From JAXLYX01 sp046351215 (lineage in GTDB: Bacteria > Myxococcota_A > Polyangia > Polyangiales > Houyiibacteriaceae), in assembly GCA_046351215.1 (NCBI GenBank), contig JAXLYX010000007.1, positions 558,001 through 622,000 on the forward strand: a DNA stretch of 64,000 nucleotides. The letters run 5' to 3'. Every line of letters begins with the position of its first letter. Within the stretch, counting starts at the first letter, position 1. Of the stretch, positions 12,370 to 20,658 are shown piece by piece. The translations under genes were made by a program, and so were the position numbers. Below the pieces are notes generated by a model. The model searched no databases. It was given only the letters and a program-made list of their open reading frames with translations, and was not told where the DNA came from.

Positions 12370-12386
12370 GCCCGGGGTGCTAGCCC
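12358..12386 (+). promoter_or_regulatory. probable promoter of serA-hisZ-purA
   Basis: TGGACG (12358-12363), 17 bases and TAGCCC (12381-12386) overlap the end of the kinase gene. The serA ATG is 53 bases further on and has a strong AAGGAG ribosome binding site. Confidence 0.4.
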
Positions 12387-12439
12387 TGCGGCCCCTTCCG
12401 GGCGCGTGCGCGCGTCCGAGAACGGTCGAAGGAGCCATC

Positions 12440-14032
12440 ATGAGTCACGCGAAGGTTCTCGTTTCGGACAAGCTCAGCGACGGCGGTCTCGCGATCCTGA
12501 AGCAGGCCCCCGGCATCGAGGTCACCTACAAGACGGGGCTCAACGAGGACCAGCTCTGCGAGATCATCGGCGACTACGACGCGCTCGTGATCCGCTCGAA
12601 CACCACGGTGACGGCGAAGGTCATCGCGGCCGCCCACAAGCTGAAGGTCGTCGGACGCGCCGGCATCGGCGTCGACAACGTCGACGTCCCGGCCGCGAGC
12701 AAGCGCGGCATCGTCGTGATGAACACGCCGACCGGCAACGCGATCACGACCGCCGAGCACGCGATCACCCTCATCTGCTCGCTCTGCCGCAAGATCCCGA
12801 ACGCCGTCGGCTCGATGCGCGCGGGCGCGTGGGAGAAGACGAAGTTCCAGGGCCGCGAGATCACCGGCAAGAACCTCGGCGTCATCGGCCTCGGCAACAT
12901 CGGCCGCATCGTCGCGGACCGCGCCCAGGGCCTCAAGATGCACGTCCTCGGCTACGACCCCGTGATGACGAAGGAGCGCGCGGCCGCCCTCGGCATCGAG
13001 CTGGTCTCGCTCGACGAGCTCTTCACGCGCGCCGACATCATCACGATCCACACCCCGCTCATCCCCGAGACCACGAACCTCCTCAACGACGCGGCCTTCG
13101 CGAAGATGAAGGACGGCGTGATGATCGTGAACGCGGCCCGCGGCGGCATCGTCGACGAGGAAGCGCTCGTCCGCGCCGTGAAGGCGAAGAAGGTCGCCGC
13201 GGCGGCGTTCGACGTCTTCGTGAAGGAGCCGATCGACAAGGACCACCCCTTCCTCGGGCTCGAGGAGGTCATCTGCACGCCGCACCTCGGCGCGTCGACG
13301 GCCGAGGCCCAGGAGCGCGTCGCCCTCGAGATCGCCGAGCAGATCGTCGACTTCCTCGGCAAGGGCATCGTGAAGAACGCGGTGAACGTCCCCGCCCTCC
13401 CCCCCGAGGTCGCGGAGCGCATCGGGCCCTACATCGACCTCGCGGAGAAGCTCGGCTCGCTCCTCGGTCAGCTCGAGCCCGTCGAGGTGAACGAGATCCG
13501 CGTGACGTGCACCGGCGAGGCCGGCGACGTGGGCACGACCCCGATCGCGCGCGCCGCGCTCGCGGGCTTCCTCAAGCACCACCTCGAGGCCGCCGTGAAC
13601 CCGGTCAGCGCGCCCTTCGAGGCCGCCGAGCGCGGGATCAAGCTCGTCGAGGTGAAGGAGCCCGCCGCGCGTGGCTACGCCTCGACCGTGCGCGTCACCG
13701 TGACCGGTGGCAAGGGCATCCACACGGCGACCGGCGCCGTCGGCAGCCGCCACGAGCCGCGCCTGCTCGGCCTCGAGGGCTACGAGATGGACGCGCAGAT
13801 CGGCGGTCGCCTGATCGTCATGCGCAACCTCGACCGGCCGGGCGTCATCGGCGCCGTCGGCACGGTGCTCGGCCGTCGCCAGATCAACGTCTCGCGCATG
13901 CAGCTCGGCCTCGACGAGAAGACCGGCCAGGCCCTCGCGCTCTACGGCGTCGACTCGGACGTCACGACCGAGTCGCTCGACGAGCTCCGCAAGATCGAGA
14001 ACGTCAGCGCCGTCCTCTTCGTGAGCCTCTGA
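12440..14032 (+). CDS. serA: D-3-phosphoglycerate dehydrogenase
   Basis: The 530-residue protein has the length of the long (type I) form. It catalyses the first step of serine synthesis, 3-phosphoglycerate to 3-phosphohydroxypyruvate with NAD. Visible are the Rossmann motif GLGNIGRIVADRAQGL, catalytic residues in NAARGGIVDE and the His in ICTPHLGAST. An allosteric substrate-binding domain and a C-terminal ACT domain (LIVMRNLDRPGVIGAVGTVL) follow; the latter suggests serine feedback control. The ATG at 12440 has AAGGAG 8 bases upstream, which decides it over a longer frame. It is followed after 4 bases by hisZ. Confidence 0.96.
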   Translation: MSHAKVLVSDKLSDGGLAILKQAPGIEVTYKTGLNEDQLCEIIGDYDALVIRSNTTVTAKVIAAAHKLKVVGRAGIGVDNVDVPAASKRGIVVMNTPTGNAITTAEHAITLICSLCRKIPNAVGSMRAGAWEKTKFQGREITGKNLGVIGLGNIGRIVADRAQGLKMHVLGYDPVMTKERAAALGIELVSLDELFTRADIITIHTPLIPETTNLLNDAAFAKMKDGVMIVNAARGGIVDEEALVRAVKAKKVAAAAFDVFVKEPIDKDHPFLGLEEVICTPHLGASTAEAQERVALEIAEQIVDFLGKGIVKNAVNVPALPPEVAERIGPYIDLAEKLGSLLGQLEPVEVNEIRVTCTGEAGDVGTTPIARAALAGFLKHHLEAAVNPVSAPFEAAERGIKLVEVKEPAARGYASTVRVTVTGGKGIHTATGAVGSRHEPRLLGLEGYEMDAQIGGRLIVMRNLDRPGVIGAVGTVLGRRQINVSRMQLGLDEKTGQALALYGVDSDVTTESLDELRKIENVSAVLFVSL

Positions 14033-14036
14033 GCCC

Positions 14037-15377
14037 ATGGCCTCCGCCGGAGATCCTCCGAAGCTCAGGCCAGCGGAGGCCGTCGCGCACTCCGTGCCGC
14101 TCGCTCCCCCGAGCGGCATGCACGACCTCTTGCCGCCGGCCGCGCTCGCGCGGGCGAACGTGCGTCGTCGGGTCTCCGAGACGTTCGGTCTCTTCGGCTA
14201 CGAGCAGGTCACGACGCCCGTCTTCGAGCTCGCCGAGGTGATCGAGCGCGGCCTCGAGACGGTGGACCGTCGCGATCTGCTGCGCTTCGTCGAGCCCGAC
14301 ACGGGCGAGGTCGCACTCCTCCGTCCCGACATCACGCCGCAGATCGCCCGCATCGTCGCGACGACCCTCGCGCACAAGCCGGCGCCCTACCGTCTCGCCT
14401 ACGAAGGCACGGTGATCCGTCGCCGTCGCGGACGCGCGCGGCGGCAGCAGCAGGTCTTCCAGTGCGGCGTCGAGTGCATCGGCCTCGCCGGCCCCGAGGC
14501 CGACGTCGAGGTGATCGAGCTCGCGGCCCGCGCCTGCGAGAACGTCGGCCTCCGCGACTTCCGCATCGAGCTCGCACAGGTGCACATCGGCCGCGCCCTC
14601 CTCTCGGTCGTCCCCGAGGACGCGCTCGGGCTGGTCGTCGAGTCGATCGCGCGCAAAGACGAGCTCGCGCTCGAGCGTCAGCTCGTGGCCGCCGGCGTCC
14701 CGAAGAAGGCGCGCGGTCCCCTGCTCGCGCTCGTCGGCCTCTACGGCGGCGTGGACGTCCTCTCCCGAGCCCGCAAGCTCTTCCGGGACGCGGACGCCTC
14801 GGCGGCGCTCGACGCGCTCGCGACGGTGGTCGAGCGTCTCGAATCGGCCGGCCTCGGTGGACGGCTCGGAGTGGATCTCGGCGAGCTGCGCGGGCAGTCG
14901 TACTACACGGGCGTGAGCTTCACGATCCTCGCGCACGGTCCCGGCGAGCCGGTCGGCGCCGGCGGTCGCTACGACAACCTCCTCGAACGCTTCCATGCCC
15001 CCGCTCCCGCGACGGGCTTCGCGCTCGACATCGACAACCTCGAGTGGGCCCTGCGGGACGCGGGGATTTCCGGTCAGACCGACCGGAAGGCCCGTTTCGC
15101 CGTGGCCTCGGGAGACCCGGCCCTGGCGGTGCGGACCGCGGCCTCCCTCCGGGCGGCCGGCTACACGGCCGGCCGCATCGAGGCGACGAATGGCGACCGC
15201 GCGCTCGCCTATGCGGCCGCATGGGAGTATGACTGCGCCTTGGTCGCGGGCCCGAAGGGCCTCCGCGCTCACCGCGTCGCCGACGGGGCGACGCGTCCCG
15301 TTGCCGCCCTGGATGGCCCCGCCTGCGACGCGCTCGCAGCCTGGGCCAAGGCGGCTCCCTTGCACGAGGGTACGTAG
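14037..15377 (+). CDS. hisZ: ATP phosphoribosyltransferase regulatory subunit
   Basis: The 446-residue protein resembles the catalytic core of histidyl-tRNA synthetase (motif 2 region RLAYEGTVIRRR, later VGAGGRYDNLLERF) but lacks an obvious anticodon-binding end. That is the pattern of HisZ, which activates the short form of HisG at the first step of histidine synthesis. The N-terminal PPSGMHDLLPPAA is shared with HisZ/HisS. It lies between serA and purA on one strand, with 0-4 base gaps. HisZ next to purA is common in Deltaproteobacteria. A paralogous hisS is the main alternative, but the fit to HisZ is better. Confidence 0.85.
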   Translation: MASAGDPPKLRPAEAVAHSVPLAPPSGMHDLLPPAALARANVRRRVSETFGLFGYEQVTTPVFELAEVIERGLETVDRRDLLRFVEPDTGEVALLRPDITPQIARIVATTLAHKPAPYRLAYEGTVIRRRRGRARRQQQVFQCGVECIGLAGPEADVEVIELAARACENVGLRDFRIELAQVHIGRALLSVVPEDALGLVVESIARKDELALERQLVAAGVPKKARGPLLALVGLYGGVDVLSRARKLFRDADASAALDALATVVERLESAGLGGRLGVDLGELRGQSYYTGVSFTILAHGPGEPVGAGGRYDNLLERFHAPAPATGFALDIDNLEWALRDAGISGQTDRKARFAVASGDPALAVRTAASLRAAGYTAGRIEATNGDRALAYAAAWEYDCALVAGPKGLRAHRVADGATRPVAALDGPACDALAAWAKAAPLHEGT

Positions 15378-16658
15378 ATGCCGGCATTGGTGGTCGTCGG
15401 AGCGCAGTGGGGTGACGAGGGCAAGGGCAAGGTCGTCGACCTCTACACCCCGTTCGCCGATCTGGTCGTCCGGTATGCGGGCGGCGCAAACGCGGGCCAC
15501 ACGCTCGTCGTGCGCGGGGAGAAGGTGATCCTCCACCTCATCCCCTCGGGCATCCTGCACGAGGGTCAGAACTGCGTGATCGCGCAGGGCACCGTCCTCG
15601 ATCCCGCCGTCCTGCTCCAGGAGATCGCGGCGCTCGAGCAGCGCGGAGTCTCCGTCCGCGGCCGGCTCCTGATCTCGGACCGCGCCCACGTCGTCCTGCC
15701 CGTCCACAAGCTCGTGGACGAGCTCACGGAGGCGAAGTCGGGCGGCAAGATCGGCACGACCAAGCGCGGCATCGGCCCGACCTACCAGGACAAGGCGGCG
15801 CGCCGCGGCGTCCGGTTCGGCGACCTGCAGCGCCCGGAGCTCCTCCGGCAGAAGCTCGAGGCGAATTTCGCGGGCTGGAAGCCGGTCGTCGAGAGCATGG
15901 GCGGAACGCTGCCCGACCTCGAAGCCGTGCTCGCCCAGTACGTCGACTTCGCGAAGCAGCTCGCGGGCTTCGTGTCGGACACCGGCGTCGTCGTCGGCGA
16001 GGCCGTGAAGCGCGGCGATCGCATCCTGCTCGAGGGCGCGCAGGGAACGATGCTCGATCTCGACCACGGCACCTATCCCTACGTGACGAGCTCGAGCGCC
16101 GTCTCCGGCGGCGCGTGCACGGGCGCGGGCATCGGCCCCACGGCGATCACCAAGGTCATCGGCATCTCGAAGGCCTACGCCACCCGCGTCGGCGGCGGCC
16201 CCTTCCCGAGCGAGCTCTTCGGCGAGGAAGGCGACGCCCTCCGCAAGGCCGGCCACGAGTTCGGCTCGACGACGGGTCGTCCGCGCCGCTGCGGCTGGAT
16301 CGACGCCCCCGCGCTCCGTCTCGCCGTCCGCGTGAACGGCATGGACGAGATCGCGCTGACCAAGCTCGACGTCCTCACGGGCCGCGACGAGATCCGCATC
16401 TGCGTCGCGTACGAGCAGAACGGTCAGAGGCTCCTCGAGCCGCCCTACGAGGGCTGGGACGACCTCCGGCCGGTCTACGAGACCTTCCCGGGCTGGAAGG
16501 AGCCCATCGGCGGCTGCCGCACGCGTGCGGAGCTCCCGGAGAACGCACGGCGCTACCTCGCGCGCCTCGAGGAGCTCGTCGGCTGCCGCATCGGCATCGT
16601 GAGCGTCGGTCCGGACCGCGAGGAGACCGCCGACCTCGTCGACCCGTTCGGTCGCTGA
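15378..16658 (+). CDS. purA: adenylosuccinate synthetase
   Basis: The 426-residue protein has the standard family length. It joins IMP and aspartate using GTP in AMP synthesis. Diagnostic motifs are GAQWGDEGKGKVVD at the N-terminus (catalytic Asp and P-loop), GGANAGHT, the signature GTTKRGIGPTYQDKAAR and the loop STTGRPRRCGW. The ATG follows the hisZ stop directly with no gap, so translation is probably coupled. A strong hairpin follows the stop. Confidence 0.97.
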   Translation: MPALVVVGAQWGDEGKGKVVDLYTPFADLVVRYAGGANAGHTLVVRGEKVILHLIPSGILHEGQNCVIAQGTVLDPAVLLQEIAALEQRGVSVRGRLLISDRAHVVLPVHKLVDELTEAKSGGKIGTTKRGIGPTYQDKAARRGVRFGDLQRPELLRQKLEANFAGWKPVVESMGGTLPDLEAVLAQYVDFAKQLAGFVSDTGVVVGEAVKRGDRILLEGAQGTMLDLDHGTYPYVTSSSAVSGGACTGAGIGPTAITKVIGISKAYATRVGGGPFPSELFGEEGDALRKAGHEFGSTTGRPRRCGWIDAPALRLAVRVNGMDEIALTKLDVLTGRDEIRICVAYEQNGQRLLEPPYEGWDDLRPVYETFPGWKEPIGGCRTRAELPENARRYLARLEELVGCRIGIVSVGPDREETADLVDPFGR

Positions 16659-16686
16659 GCCCCGGCCGGAAGGTCGGCACGCTCCC

Positions 16687-16710
16687 GGGCCCGGTCTCGC
16701 GACCGGGCCC
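16687..16710 (+). terminator. terminator between convergent purA and ridA
   Basis: A perfect 10-base-pair stem (GGGCCCGGTC / GACCGGGCCC) has a 4-base loop and is followed by TTCGCGTTT. It lies 28 bases after purA and 8 bases before the ridA stop on the other strand, so it may serve both genes. Confidence 0.8.
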
Positions 16711-16718
16711 TTCGCGTT

Positions 16719-17108
16719 TCAGGAGCGGGCGAGCGCCACGATCTCGATCTCGACCTTGGCGCCACGCGGGAGCGCGGCGACCTGCACGGTCGAGCGCGCC
16801 GGCGGGGCGTCCGCGCCGACGTGGCGGCCGTAGACCTCGTTGACCGCGGCGAAGTCACCGAGGTCGGTGAGGAAGATCGTCGCCTTCACGGCGTCGGCGA
16901 GCGAGCTCCCGGAAGCGGAGAGCACCGCCGCCAGGTTCGCCATCACGCGCTCGGTCTGGGCCCGGACATCCCCGTCGATCAGCTGACCGGTCGAGGGGTC
17001 GAGCGGGATCTGCCCTGAGCAGAACACGAGCCCGCCCGCGACGATGGCCTGCGAATAGGGACCGATGGCCGCGGGGGCCCCGGTCGTGCGGATACGCCTT
17101 CTCTCCAT
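16719..17108 (-). CDS. ridA: RidA family enamine/imine deaminase
   Basis: The 129-residue protein has the full RidA/YjgF/Rid length. It hydrolyses reactive 2-aminoacrylate-type enamines formed by PLP enzymes. Typical elements are AAIGPYSQAIVAGGLVFCSGQIPLDP near the start, the RVMANLAAVL segment, the catalytic Arg in PPARSTVQVAALPRGAKVEIEIVA and its C-terminal end. It starts 24 bases from the divergent xthA start, so the two share one very short promoter region. Confidence 0.93.
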   Translation of the reverse strand: MERRRIRTTGAPAAIGPYSQAIVAGGLVFCSGQIPLDPSTGQLIDGDVRAQTERVMANLAAVLSASGSSLADAVKATIFLTDLGDFAAVNEVYGRHVGADAPPARSTVQVAALPRGAKVEIEIVALARS

Positions 17109-17114
17109 GCCCGC

Positions 17115-17124
17115 ATGCTACACG
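17115..17124. promoter_or_regulatory. shared -10 region of divergent ridA and xthA
   Basis: Within the 24 bases between the two ATGs lies GCTACACGTAGC, a near-palindrome. On the minus strand it gives TAGCAT (17120-17115), 6 bases before the ridA ATG. On the plus strand it gives TACACG (17119-17124), 8 bases before the xthA ATG. Neither has room for a Shine-Dalgarno leader. Confidence 0.4.
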
Positions 17125-17132
17125 TAGCCCGG

Positions 17133-17906
17133 ATGAAGGTCGTCACCTGGAACGTGAACTCGGTGCGAGCCCGCGGCGCGCGCCTCCTCGCCTGGCTCGA
17201 GAAGCACCGGCCGGACGTCGTCTGCCTGCAGGAGCTCAAGGTCGCCGACGCCGACTTCCCGTCGCTCGATCTCCGTGGCCTCGGGTACTACGCGACGATC
17301 CACGGCCAGAAGACCTACAACGGCGTCGCCGTGCTGAGCCGCGAGGCCCCCGAATCCGTCGCCGTGGGCCTCGACGACGGCGTCGACGACCCCCAGGCGC
17401 GGCTCGTGCGGGCGCGGATCCGCGGCATCGAGTTCGTGTCCGCCTACTTCCCGAACGGCGGCGACATGGGCTCCGACAAATGGGCCTACAAGCTCGCGTG
17501 GATGGAGCGCCTCCGGAAGTACCTCGATAGGCACTTCGATAAGCAGACGCCGCTCGTGCTCGCCGGCGACTTCAACGTCGCCCCCTTCGTCGACGACGTC
17601 GCCCGCCCGAAGGAATGGGAGGGCACCGTGCTCACCCACCCCGACGCGCGCGCCGCGCTGCGCCGGATCGCCGACTTCGGCCTCGAGGATTGCTTCCGCC
17701 CCTTCCATCCCGACGGCGGCGTCTACTCGTGGTGGGACTACCGCGGCATGGGCTTCGAGCGCGGCAACGGGCTGCGCATCGATCACGTCTACGCCACGCG
17801 CCCCCTCGCGAGCCGGGCGATCGGCGCGATCGTCGATCGCGAGGAACGCCGGGGCGAGGCGCCGAGCGATCACGCCCCGGTGGTCGTCGAGCTCGACGTC
17901 GACTGA
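17133..17906 (+). CDS. xthA: exodeoxyribonuclease III
   Basis: The 257-residue protein is an AP endonuclease/3'-5' exonuclease of the EEP fold used in base excision repair. Motifs in order: WNVNSVRARG, VCLQELK (metal-binding Glu), the GDFNVAP motif, the LRIDHVYAT motif and the catalytic His in SDHAPVVVELD. The ATG at 17133 gives the normal N-terminus MKVVTWNVNS; the longer frame adds six unlikely residues. Confidence 0.95.
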   Translation: MKVVTWNVNSVRARGARLLAWLEKHRPDVVCLQELKVADADFPSLDLRGLGYYATIHGQKTYNGVAVLSREAPESVAVGLDDGVDDPQARLVRARIRGIEFVSAYFPNGGDMGSDKWAYKLAWMERLRKYLDRHFDKQTPLVLAGDFNVAPFVDDVARPKEWEGTVLTHPDARAALRRIADFGLEDCFRPFHPDGGVYSWWDYRGMGFERGNGLRIDHVYATRPLASRAIGAIVDREERRGEAPSDHAPVVVELDVD

Positions 17907-17911
17907 ACGCG

Positions 17912-18907
17912 ATGGATCCCACCCTCGTCCTGCGGCCGGTCCTCGCCCTCCTCGTCGTCGCGGCCGTCCCCGGCACGCTCCTCGCGGCCGCTCGCCTCGT
18001 GCTCGCGAAGCGGGGTGCGCCCTCGTCGGACGACGATCACGCCGAGCGCTTCATGCTCTACCGGGGCGCGCTCTCGGGCGGTATCGCGCTCGCGGTCGCG
18101 CTCGGAGCGAACGTGCTCGATTCGCCGGGCGCATGGGCCTCGCCGCGCGGACCGGCCGCGACGGTCTGCATCTTCGTGGGGATCGGCCTCGCCGCCGTGG
18201 CCGTCGGTCAGGGCAAGCGGACGCTCGGCCTCGCGGGCCGTCCGGTGCCCCTCCGCGACCTTCCCCTCGGCGCCCGCCTCGAGCTCGGCCTCGCGCTCGT
18301 CCTCGGTCTGCCCCTGCTCCTCGGCGCGGGCAGGCTGCTCGCCGAACCGGGCGCCGGCCCCCGGATGGCCCTCGCCTACCTCGCAGGGACCCTGCTCGTC
18401 GCGCACGGCCTCGCGCGCTGGCCTGTCGTGGGCCTCCCGCGCCCGCCGACGTTCTCCCTCGCGTCCTTCGTCTCCGTGACCCTCGCCGCGGCCCCGGCGT
18501 TGCTCGCGGCCACGACCTACACGGCGACCGCCCTGCCGCTCGCCTCCGTCGCGAGCCTCGACGCGGACCGCGCGGCCGCACGCGCGCTGCTCGCGCCGCG
18601 CGATCCCCAGGCCGCCCTGGCGCAGGGATGGGCCGACACGCGCTCGGGCCACCTCGACTCGGCGGAGCGTCGCCTCGCGAAGGCCGAGGCGCTGCGCGCG
18701 GACGAGGTCGCTCGGCTCGAGCTCGAGACCGAGATCGAAGCCTCCCGAGGCGAGTGCGAGGCGGCGCGGCGCGCCTTCCGCCGCGCGGTCGGCCTGCGCG
18801 CCGAGCGGACCTTCGCCCGCGTCCTCGACGAACGACTCCCGCTCGGGGACTACGCGATCCCGCCGGCGCTCGTACGCCGCTGTGGCGTGGCGCCGGCGGG
18901 GGACTGA
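17912..18907 (+). CDS. polytopic membrane protein with TPR-like C-terminus, unknown
   Basis: The 331-residue protein starts at the ATG five bases after xthA. About six hydrophobic helices fill residues 8-220. A hydrophilic C-terminus then has the helical-repeat look of a single TPR unit (WADTRSGHLDSAERRLAKAEALRADEVARLELE). No family is recognised. It ends one base before the stop of the convergent crotonase gene, leaving no room for a terminator. Confidence 0.75.
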   Translation: MDPTLVLRPVLALLVVAAVPGTLLAAARLVLAKRGAPSSDDDHAERFMLYRGALSGGIALAVALGANVLDSPGAWASPRGPAATVCIFVGIGLAAVAVGQGKRTLGLAGRPVPLRDLPLGARLELGLALVLGLPLLLGAGRLLAEPGAGPRMALAYLAGTLLVAHGLARWPVVGLPRPPTFSLASFVSVTLAAAPALLAATTYTATALPLASVASLDADRAAARALLAPRDPQAALAQGWADTRSGHLDSAERRLAKAEALRADEVARLELETEIEASRGECEAARRAFRRAVGLRAERTFARVLDERLPLGDYAIPPALVRRCGVAPAGD

Positions 18908-18908
18908 T

Positions 18909-19688
18909 TCAGGCGCCCCGGAAGACCGGCGAGCGCTTCTCGAGGAAGGCCGTCATGCCCTCGCGCTGATCGCCGGTGCCGAACAGCTCGCCGAAGGCCT
19001 TCACCTCGAGCTCGTTGCCCTGGGCGAGCGAGAGGTCGACGCCGTCGCGCATCACGCGCTTCGCGGCCGCCACGGCGAGGGGCCCCTTCATGGCGATCTC
19101 GTTCGCGATCTGCTGCACGTTCACGAGGAGCTCGTCCGCCGGATGGACCCGGTTCGCGAGACCGAGGCGGAGCGCCTCCTGGGCGTCGAACACGCGGCCC
19201 GTGAACACGAGCTCGCGGGCGATGGCGAGCGGGATCCGCCGCACGAGACGCTGCGTCCCGCCGAATCCCGGGATGACGCCGAGCCCCACCTCGGGCAGCC
19301 CGAACTTCGCCTTCTCGGAGGCGTGGATGAAGTCGCAGGCGAGCGCGAGCTCGCAGCCGCCGCCGAGCGCGAAGCCGTTCACGGCCGCGATGACGGGCAC
19401 GTGGAGCTGCTCGAGGCCCGACATCACGCGATGGCCGAGCCACGCGAACTCGGCGGCCTGCTCGGAGGTCATGCGCGTCATCGCCGCGATGTCCGCGCCC
19501 GCGACGAAGGCCTTGCCCTCGCCCGTGAGCACGGCGCAGCGCGTCTCGGGGCGCTTCGCGATCGCCTCGAGCGCCGCGGAGAGACCGCGGAGGACGTCCG
19601 GGTCGATCGCGTTCAGCTTGTCGGGACGGCGGATGGTGATCGTCGAGACGTGCAGGACGTGCTCGACCGTGACGAGATCGTTGCTCAC
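18909..19688 (-). CDS. enoyl-CoA hydratase/isomerase (crotonase family)
   Basis: The 259-residue protein has the standard crotonase length. The oxyanion hole loop is GEGKAFVAGADIAAM, and the two catalytic glutamates lie in ALGGGCELALACD and LPEVGLGVIPGFGGTQRL. Hydration of crotonyl-CoA or longer enoyl-CoA is the likely reaction. It overlaps the upstream 3-hydroxyacyl-CoA dehydrogenase gene by 4 bases (ATGA), so the pair gives two consecutive beta-oxidation or butanoate-pathway steps. No thiolase or acyl-CoA dehydrogenase gene is adjacent. Confidence 0.92.
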   Translation of the reverse strand: MSNDLVTVEHVLHVSTITIRRPDKLNAIDPDVLRGLSAALEAIAKRPETRCAVLTGEGKAFVAGADIAAMTRMTSEQAAEFAWLGHRVMSGLEQLHVPVIAAVNGFALGGGCELALACDFIHASEKAKFGLPEVGLGVIPGFGGTQRLVRRIPLAIARELVFTGRVFDAQEALRLGLANRVHPADELLVNVQQIANEIAMKGPLAVAAAKRVMRDGVDLSLAQGNELEVKAFGELFGTGDQREGMTAFLEKRSPVFRGA

Positions 19689-20548
19689 TTTCGATTCCCC
19701 TTCTCGTCGTAGACGTAGAAGCCGCGTCCCGCCTTCTTGCCGTGCCAGCCCGCGGCCACGTAGTTCCGGAGCAGCACGGGAGCGCGGTACTTGCTGTCGC
19801 CGAACTCCCGGTGGAGCACGTCCGCGATCGCGAGGAGCGTGTCGAGGCCGACGAGGTCGGCGAGCTCGAGCGGCCCCATCGGATGGTTCAGACCGAGGCG
19901 CGCGCCGAGGTCGATGTCCTCGGGCGAAGCGATGCCGGCCTCGAGCTCGAAGCAGGCCTCGATGACGAGGGGCACGAGCACGCGGTTCACGATGAAGCCC
20001 GGAGTGTCACGGGCCGTGATCACCTGCTTGCCCATGCGCTCGGCGAGGGCCCGCGTGAACGCGTGGGTCTCGTCGCTGGTCTGCAGCGCCCGGACGATCT
20101 CGACCAGCTTCATCAGCGGAACCGGGTTGAAGAAGTGCATCCCGACGACGCGGTCGGGGCGCTTCGTCACGCCGGCGATCTTCGTGATCGAGATCGACGA
20201 GGTGTTGCTCGCGAGGATGCCCGAGGGCTTCACGATCCCGTCGAGCTCACGGAAGATCCCGAGCTTCACGTCGACGTTCTCCGTCGCGGCCTCGACGACG
20301 AAATCGACGTCGGCGAGCGAGGAGAGCTCGCGCGACGGGAAGAGCCGCGCGAGCGTGGCGTCGCGTGCATTCGCCTCGAGCTTCCCCTTCTGGACGAGGC
20401 CTTCGAGGATCTTCGCGATGCGATCGCGCCCCCGCTCGGCGACGCCCTCGAACGCGTCCACGAGCACCACGTCGAGCCCGCTCTGGGCCGCGACCTGCGC
20501 GATGCCCTGGCCCATCTGTCCGGCGCCGACCACTCCGATGCACTTCAT
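19685..20548 (-). CDS. 3-hydroxybutyryl-CoA dehydrogenase
   Basis: The 287-residue protein has the size of the single-function dehydrogenase. It has the NAD-binding motif GVVGAGQMGQGIAQVAAQSG at the N-terminus, ASNTSSISIT, the signature HFFNPVPLMKLVEIV and a C-terminal dimerisation domain with DTPGFIVNRVLVP and LGLNHPMGPLELADLVGLD. It converts 3-hydroxyacyl-CoA to 3-ketoacyl-CoA with NAD(P). It is first in a two-gene unit with the crotonase and is preceded by a well-formed promoter. Confidence 0.94.
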   Translation of the reverse strand: MKCIGVVGAGQMGQGIAQVAAQSGLDVVLVDAFEGVAERGRDRIAKILEGLVQKGKLEANARDATLARLFPSRELSSLADVDFVVEAATENVDVKLGIFRELDGIVKPSGILASNTSSISITKIAGVTKRPDRVVGMHFFNPVPLMKLVEIVRALQTSDETHAFTRALAERMGKQVITARDTPGFIVNRVLVPLVIEACFELEAGIASPEDIDLGARLGLNHPMGPLELADLVGLDTLLAIADVLHREFGDSKYRAPVLLRNYVAAGWHGKKAGRGFYVYDEKGNRK

Positions 20549-20593
20549 GCGAGAAACGCTCCGCGAAAGGCCGGATCCCGCTCCGGCAGGAGG

Positions 20594-20622
20594 GAGCTAG
20601 CAAGCGCCCACGGCGCGGTCAA
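20594..20622 (-). promoter_or_regulatory. promoter of the hydroxybutyryl-CoA dehydrogenase/crotonase pair
   Basis: TTGACC (20622-20617), a 17-base spacer and TAGCTC (20599-20594) lie 45 bases upstream of the ATG at 20548. Confidence 0.65.
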
Positions 20623-20658
20623 TTCCGCCGGCCGCTCTCGAGCATCCGGCGAGCGCGA

